Part shown: positions 59,501 to 64,000 of the stretch, piece after piece | How positions within the stretch are numbered: the first letter of the stretch is position 1 | Layout: every line of letters begins with the position of its first letter | Assembly: GCA_026770025.1 (NCBI GenBank) | Contig: JAMXDE010000058.1 | Span: 124,001-188,000 of the forward strand | DNA: 64,000 bases | Direction of reading: 5' to 3' | Source: Craspedostauros australis | Taxonomy: Eukaryota > Bacillariophyta > Bacillariophyceae > Mastogloiales > Achnanthaceae | Program-made: the position numbers and the translations under genes | The notes under the pieces: generated by a model | What the model was told of the DNA's origin: nothing | The model's database searches: none | The model's input: the letters and a program-made list of their open reading frames with translations, nothing else

Positions 59501-60666
59501 ATGCCTTCCTTGCGACATCGCTGGGTGCCATCACTGATGCGATGGATGTTGCGGATGGCTCCATGGTGGTTGTGTTCTGTGGCAGCCAATCCAGCAGGTG
59601 TCTTTCTGCCTCCGCATTGGAGAAGAGCAACAGCGACAGCAGCGGTGGATTGTTGAAGATCGTCCCAGTCCATGTCTGTCCTGAGATGGAATCCCTCATC
59701 TTCGGAGACGGCGATATCAACAACAGCAACCTTGCTGACTTGCATGAATGCCGCCATTCGATCGAGGATGAGATCAAGTCCGCCATCCGCGAGCACAACC
59801 AACCCATCGGAGCTGTCATCCTGGATGCGGAGGCACCGTACGCCATGGCGCGCATCTTCACGAGCTTCTGGACATTCCGACGCAACATCTTCCAGAACAC
59901 GGTCGTTCCTCTCTACGTGTCCATCCTTCCAGACTCCACGAAGGATGAATGGCGTCGCAACACTCTCAAGCAGATCCGCTTGAAGCTCGACATCGACCCT
60001 CTGACCAGAACCGAAATCATCGTCCAACCCAAGCGCGCCAAGATGGATGCTCCTGCATTCGAGCTGTCCATCCTCACTGTGGACATGAATGATACCTTCC
60101 CTCGCATCCGACGTGTGGAGGACACCATCGCCACCAAGTACGGTGACACCTTCATGGTCAAGCCAAGCGTCATGCAAGGTGGAACGCTGAGATACCTCGA
60201 CAACGACGAGTTCAACGCGACACTGTTTTCGCAACGAGACTACGATCTGAGTGCTGAGAAACAGCAGCTGAAGGACCAGCTCGCCTTCGGTCGTCAGTCT
60301 GTGCTGCAGCTTGGACGCAGCAGCAAGGACCACGATAACAGCCCCAACATCGCCTCCATCATGACGAGCGTGATGGAGGACGAGGATGTCGACGTCACCG
60401 TGGAATCCATGCGGGTTTACGAGGATGTCGGTGACGGTGTTGTGGTGGTGGCGCGTTGCGTGGAAGGAACCGTGGTGAGCGTTTGGGATGGACGTGATCA
60501 CATCGTGGTGAATCTGTTCCAGTTCGATCAGGAGCGTTCGGAGGCCGACCTGTTCTTGACGGAGTACTTGGAGGTGGCCGGCAAAGGCTGGTCGAAGGAG
60601 CTGAGGGATGACATGCCCCGAGGCACGAACAAGGTGATGAACTTCAGCACGAATGATTCGAAGTAG
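56552..60666 (+). CDS. SET / aminopropyltransferase / SpeD-like fusion, copy 2, intact
   Basis: Exons 56552-57371 and 57539-60666 give 1315 residues. Start at ATG 56552 after ACCACG. Signal peptide residues 1-23 (MRLICSSLIASLCVSSASIANA). SET region about 35-300: VGVGVFANKRIRKGE (74-88), LIPLVDLYNH (D217, N220, H221), GEEIVYSY (251-258), ELFRDSGFIEEYP. Then a linker and the aminopropyltransferase (about 480-700): YRPHYHEYAVNY, GGGDS (D534), ELD (E554, D556), GDA (D584), VDVSETG (D606, E609 where spermidine synthases have DxxD). Then a SpeD-like region (about 730-860): AEGYVIARWW, GLDIHLW, ALVKALGAG. It has Gly, Arg and Trp where decarboxylases have the pyruvoyl Ser, His and Cys. The final 400 residues include a second region of similar pattern (GDGVVVVARC, HIVVNLFQFD). 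Inferred role: polyamine-related transfer in the secretory pathway; no homologue was checked. Confidence 0.88.
57372..57538 (+). other. intron of fusion gene copy 2
   Basis: 167 bp, donor CAG|GTTAGT, acceptor CATGTAG|AACTC, phase 1, same place as in copy 1. It yields ASELFRDSGF across the junction. Confidence 0.88.
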
Positions 60667-61084
60667 AATGCGTGTCCTATACGTGTCCCTCAGTTGAAGA
60701 TTCCAGCCATCAAGTGGCCAAATCATTTGTAAAAGAGAGCGTCACTTTTTCATCAAGTTGAACTTAACCAAGTACATGATACAAAATCTTGTAGTCTCCA
60801 TAGTTGGATGAGTGACCCTCGTTTCTCAATGCTGATGGTTTAAGTGTTATAGACCTTTTGCAGAAACTAAATCACATGAGTCAAACAGACCTATTCACCA
60901 TGTTGGCTTTCGGAAGCTGTTTGTGGTCAGGGCGAATAAACCAAGGTGCCCGTTCACGCTGGTGTCTCCACTTTTTCCCTCAACAGTTCTAGAGAATAGT
61001 ACTCGAATTGCTCTGACCCGATTCGACTCCGTGCGACGTCAGCCCGTCCAGATTCAATCCATCATCCCGGCACGCACTACAGCC
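60667..61084. other. intergenic between convergent genes
   Basis: About 420 bp shared 3' flank. No gene or repeat noticed. Confidence 0.45.
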
Positions 61085-62965
61085 TCAGGTCTTGCCGCCT
61101 CCCTCGACTTGCAATCGCAGCTCCGGTGGCAGCTCCTGTCCCTCCAACCAACTGCCAAAGTCCTCGTGCCTCTTCTCTTCCTCAACCCTGGATTCTTCGT
61201 TCTCGTGAGAGTTGGTGTAATCCGTGACGCCGTCCCAGTACTTGCAGGACATCTTGAACTTGCCCGAAAGGTTCGGCGCGTTGTTCCACGACTGGACGGC
61301 ACTGCTGGCAGCGGCGGGTTCCACGAACTTGACGATGACGACGTTGTTGTTCTTGGATAGCACCGTGATCTTCTCGACCTGCCCACAATCCTTTTCGCAT
61401 TTGTCGTGGATGGTGGATTCCCATTTATCTTCGTCCAGGCCTTCGACCATCCGCTCCACGATAACGATGCGTAATCCCTTGCGACCGCCCGCAAGTCGCT
61501 CTCCAAAGCCATCATCCTGCGCCTGCAGCAACGCCAACCGAGCGACCTTGCGCTGAGCTTCCGACACGGGACGTTTCCGCCTCTTCCTATCTCCGTTGTT
61601 TCCTCCGTTCGCATTTGCGTCGGCATCGTCCTTCTTGGCTTCGAAGTGCGCTCGCTGGACCTGGAGCGTGTGGTCGGCATCCCAAGGGCTGGAATCCAGG
61701 ACCTGCAATGCCAGGTCGACGGACTCGGGGCGGGCGTAACAGATGCTGGCATCACCCTTGAGCTGCCCTGTGGCTCTGTCCTTGTAGAGCTTGATCTTGG
61801 GCTGCATCGTCTCGGGGTTGAGATCGATGAGGCCCACCCTTCCAAAGAACTTGGCAATGTCGTTGATGGTGACAGCGGAAGCATCGTCTTTTGGCAATCC
61901 CGCAACGTAGATCCAATTCTTGGCATTCTTCTTCGCGAACTGTGCCTTCTTGTGCTTCTTCTTTTTCTTCGTTCCGTCGGCGCCGCCACCAGAGACACCA
62001 TTGTTGTTGCTGCTGCTGTTATTGTTGCTGTTGCTGCTGCTGTGGTTCGAGCCATTCTTCTTACCAGGCTTCTTGCTGTTCTTCTCATCCTGTTCATTCG
62101 CCTTGTGCATTGCAGCAACGGCCTCGTGCACCCAGTTCCCATTGGTGGGATCTTGGACATACCTCGTTCCACCGTCGCTCTGGTACGAAGCTATATTGTC
62201 ATCGTCGGCACCAGCTCCAGACGCTGTCCCTTTGCCTCGGCCATCACCGTCGTCACCGTCGTTGGCCATGGAAAGGAACTGCTCCAGCTCGTTCTGCACA
62301 TCTTCCTCTTCTTTGCTCTGTTCTTGCGTGCCGCTGCTCTTACCGCCATCGTCTCCCTCACTCTGGCCATCCCCTGCCGATGCGGAAGCAGCTTCGCTCT
62401 GTTCTTCCGCCTGCTTCGCCCGTTCCAAAGTCTCCTGCATGCTGGGTTGCCGCAGCGCCTGAAACACAAGCTGCAAGTTGGGAAGCTTCGACAAGGCCAT
62501 CCATTCCGGCGTGATGCCTTGCGCGAAGACGAGAAAGGCATCCGGATCCTCGTCTCCCTTGGCCACTTGTGACGACAGCGCACGGCAGGAAACCGCGTCT
62601 GTGGACGTCGATGCGCCATCCGCATTGGGTTGCCTGCGATCCTGGTAGTACCATTTGGTGGCTGCCTCTTTCAGCACATCGATAGAGCTGACCGGCTTCC
62701 ATTGCTGACTGCCTTGCTGACTGCCTTGCTCTTCTGAGGCAGCACCAGCGGCCGTGTCCACCACCATGGTCTGCGGCGTGAGGATGGTGGGAAGGCCCTC
62801 CCTGGCTGGAACCAACAGCTTGCAGATCTGACGGATGGAAAGCGTGGTCGTTGACACAGTCCCGCTCTTCGGATTCTGGTAGTAATACCGCGGCTCATCC
62901 AGCGCCATGTCGTTTGCGCCTGCGTCCGTCATCGCGTCTGCTCTTCGGAGGACTCGGACCCGCAA
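61085..62965 (-). CDS. TAT-SF1/CUS2-like U2 snRNP splicing factor
   Basis: 626 residues from ATG 62965; an in-frame MTDAG at 62932 is a likely alternative start. The N-terminus has a GYF/tudor-like region (PRYYYQNPKSG, ATKWYYQD). An acidic/Ser stretch and an Asn/Ser run with a basic KKKKKHKKAQFAKK follow. RRM1 lies at about 347-425 (NWIYVAGLPKD, KFFGRVGLIDLNP, GDASICYARPESVDLA). RRM2, of the UHM type, lies at about 495-580 (LRIVIVERMV, DCGQVEKITVL, VVIVKFVEPAAAS, NLSGKFKMSCKYWDGVTDY). The end FGSWLEGQELPPE fits the family. TAT-SF1/CUS2 proteins bind SF3B1 ULMs and remodel the U2 snRNP during pre-mRNA splicing in the nucleus. The call rests on domain order and motifs and is firm. Poly-Gln/Asn stretches are expansions. 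Confidence 0.88.
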   Translation of the reverse strand: MRVRVLRRADAMTDAGANDMALDEPRYYYQNPKSGTVSTTTLSIRQICKLLVPAREGLPTILTPQTMVVDTAAGAASEEQGSQQGSQQWKPVSSIDVLKEAATKWYYQDRRQPNADGASTSTDAVSCRALSSQVAKGDEDPDAFLVFAQGITPEWMALSKLPNLQLVFQALRQPSMQETLERAKQAEEQSEAASASAGDGQSEGDDGGKSSGTQEQSKEEEDVQNELEQFLSMANDGDDGDGRGKGTASGAGADDDNIASYQSDGGTRYVQDPTNGNWVHEAVAAMHKANEQDEKNSKKPGKKNGSNHSSSNSNNNSSSNNNGVSGGGADGTKKKKKHKKAQFAKKNAKNWIYVAGLPKDDASAVTINDIAKFFGRVGLIDLNPETMQPKIKLYKDRATGQLKGDASICYARPESVDLALQVLDSSPWDADHTLQVQRAHFEAKKDDADANANGGNNGDRKRRKRPVSEAQRKVARLALLQAQDDGFGERLAGGRKGLRIVIVERMVEGLDEDKWESTIHDKCEKDCGQVEKITVLSKNNNVVIVKFVEPAAASSAVQSWNNAPNLSGKFKMSCKYWDGVTDYTNSHENEESRVEEEKRHEDFGSWLEGQELPPELRLQVEGGGKT

Positions 62966-63589
62966 TAGGATGCTTCACTTCCTTCTGATCAAGAGGGTTA
63001 TATGATATAATGCTAAGCTTCGCCTTTGACTTTGTCTCTGTCGATCCATTGATCTATTGATCTGCTGGTCTACTGCCGTGGTTGTGCACACCCATCGTCA
63101 ATCATCCACACCTCCTCTCCGTCTTCGCATCTCTCTCACAACAACCAAACAACTCTATGCGGGACTCGAATAGGACTGGATAGGATACCATTTGTCTGTG
63201 CTGCTGTGCGTCAGCGTGGATGTTGGAACCAACCATCCAAAACCATCGCGTGGAAACAGCCAACTCGCGGCCACGATCGAACCGCACCATCCAAAATCAT
63301 CGTCGCCTCAATCTGCCCACCGCTCTACCTGCGCTCTGCTCTGCGAGCACCACTGTACTTGCGTTGGCGAAATTCATTACGGCTATTGTAACGGTATGAA
63401 CTCCCTGCTAGTCTTACATTGTACATTCGGTGCTACTACCCCATCAGCGGATGATGGCGCGGATGGTATGTCCAGAGCAGGTTGTTGTTGGGTGGTTGTT
63501 TGATTGTTGGTTCTTACACCACACGCCCCACGCCCCACGCCCCACACCACACACCACACACCCGCGAAAAGGCTGTGCTCGCCCTGCTC
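62966..63589. other. intergenic upstream of the TAT-SF1-like gene
   Basis: About 620 bp holding the promoter of the minus-strand TAT-SF1-like gene and the 3' flank of the edge gene. A CCCCACGC/CACCACAC low-complexity stretch lies at about 63520-63560. No gene seen. Confidence 0.45.
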
Positions 63590-63994
63590 TTAACCCAAGT
63601 CGGGTTCGTACTTCATGTTGCGGTAATCTGCGTTGCTTTTCCTTGGCTCTTTGTAGTCGTCGTCGTCGTGACCAACAAGCTTGCGGATCTTCTGTCGATC
63701 CAGAATGCCTGTGGTGAAGTCCATTGGAATTTGTTCCATCACGTCGATGGCGTTTTCGTGCTCGTCCAAAGAAATGTCGTCGCCGCTTTCGTCGTACTCG
63801 TTCGTCGCATCGGGGTCCTTTGATGCCCTCGGCTTCTTCTTCTTCTTCGTGCCAGGCTTCTTCGCGGTGCTGCCCGATTTGGACTTGCGGCTGGCCACGC
63901 TCTTGGTGGATGGTTTCCTTTGCTTTGGTGCAGAGGATTTGGTTCGCTTCTTCCTGGTTGGCTTTGCCGCTGCGGCACCCTCTGCGGTGTTCAT
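63590..63994 (-). CDS. small Lys-rich protein at the window edge
   Basis: 134 residues from an ATG at 63994 in good context (AGAAATG). The first 55 residues are Lys/Arg/Ser/Ala-rich (KPTRKKRTKSSAPKQRKPST, KKPGTKKKKKPRASK), as in nuclear or nucleic-acid-binding tails. Then an acidic segment (NEYDESGDDISLDEHENAID) and a short ordered part (QIPMDFTTGILDRQKIRKLV, NADYRNMKYEPDLG). I do not recognise a family. Only six bases remain upstream, so a further 5' exon cannot be ruled out. Confidence 0.6.
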   Translation of the reverse strand: MNTAEGAAAAKPTRKKRTKSSAPKQRKPSTKSVASRKSKSGSTAKKPGTKKKKKPRASKDPDATNEYDESGDDISLDEHENAIDVMEQIPMDFTTGILDRQKIRKLVGHDDDDYKEPRKSNADYRNMKYEPDLG

Positions 63995-64000
63995 TTCTGT

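Noticed and set aside
58513-60726. A 737-codon open frame antisense to fusion gene copy 2
   Set aside because: Shadow of the high-quality sense frame; the antisense product is His/Val-rich with no domain, and the sense strand has clear enzyme motifs and an intron shared with copy 1.

Overview
The window looks like nuclear DNA of a photosynthetic stramenopile, most likely a diatom. The grounds are: short spliceosomal introns; a membrane protein with a PSD.PS repeat tract of the kind seen in diatoms; several Ty1/Copia LTR families; and two tandem genes that join a SET-type methyltransferase region, an aminopropyltransferase (spermidine synthase fold) and a SpeD/AdoMetDC-like region behind a signal peptide. 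Fused AdoMetDC/aminopropyltransferase genes are, as I recall, known from diatoms, where long-chain polyamines drive silica deposition. Species cannot be told from the sequence alone.

Layout. 0-3.6 kb holds a MORN-repeat gene (5' end outside the window) facing a single-pass membrane protein of unknown function. 4.2-43.7 kb is dominated by LTR-element fossils. A decayed Copia (D, minus strand) carries a solo LTR and a 210-bp inverted-repeat insert with a tRNA-like sequence. Copia-A (7.36-34.32 kb) holds two opposed solo LTRs in its 5' LTR. Copia-B (minus) lies in the gag region of A, and Copia-C (plus, young, looks whole) lies inside B. Each of the B, C and solo-LTR insertions has a target duplication. 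Downstream, a solo LTR splits a small two-repeat gene, and another nested solo LTR sits at 42.2-43.7 kb. Between them are a PS-repeat membrane protein, a Golgi-type membrane protein and an HMG-box gene with one intron.

44-64 kb is gene-bearing: a small acidic secreted or plastid protein, a His/Gln-rich protein with a Cys cluster, the tandem SET-aminopropyltransferase-SpeD pair (50.8-60.7 kb), a TAT-SF1/CUS2-like splicing factor and a basic/acidic small protein at the right edge.

The strongest candidate for an unusual system is the tandem pair. Both copies share the same domain order and intron position. Both lack the residues needed for pyruvoyl-dependent AdoMet decarboxylation. Copy 1 carries a 976-bp inverted-repeat DNA transposon exactly inside the SAM-binding fold, whose own ends offer GT...AG sites that would splice it out in frame. 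The inferred role is synthesis or attachment of polyamines, perhaps with lysine methylation, in the secretory pathway that feeds the silica deposition vesicle. This is inference and needs biochemical proof.
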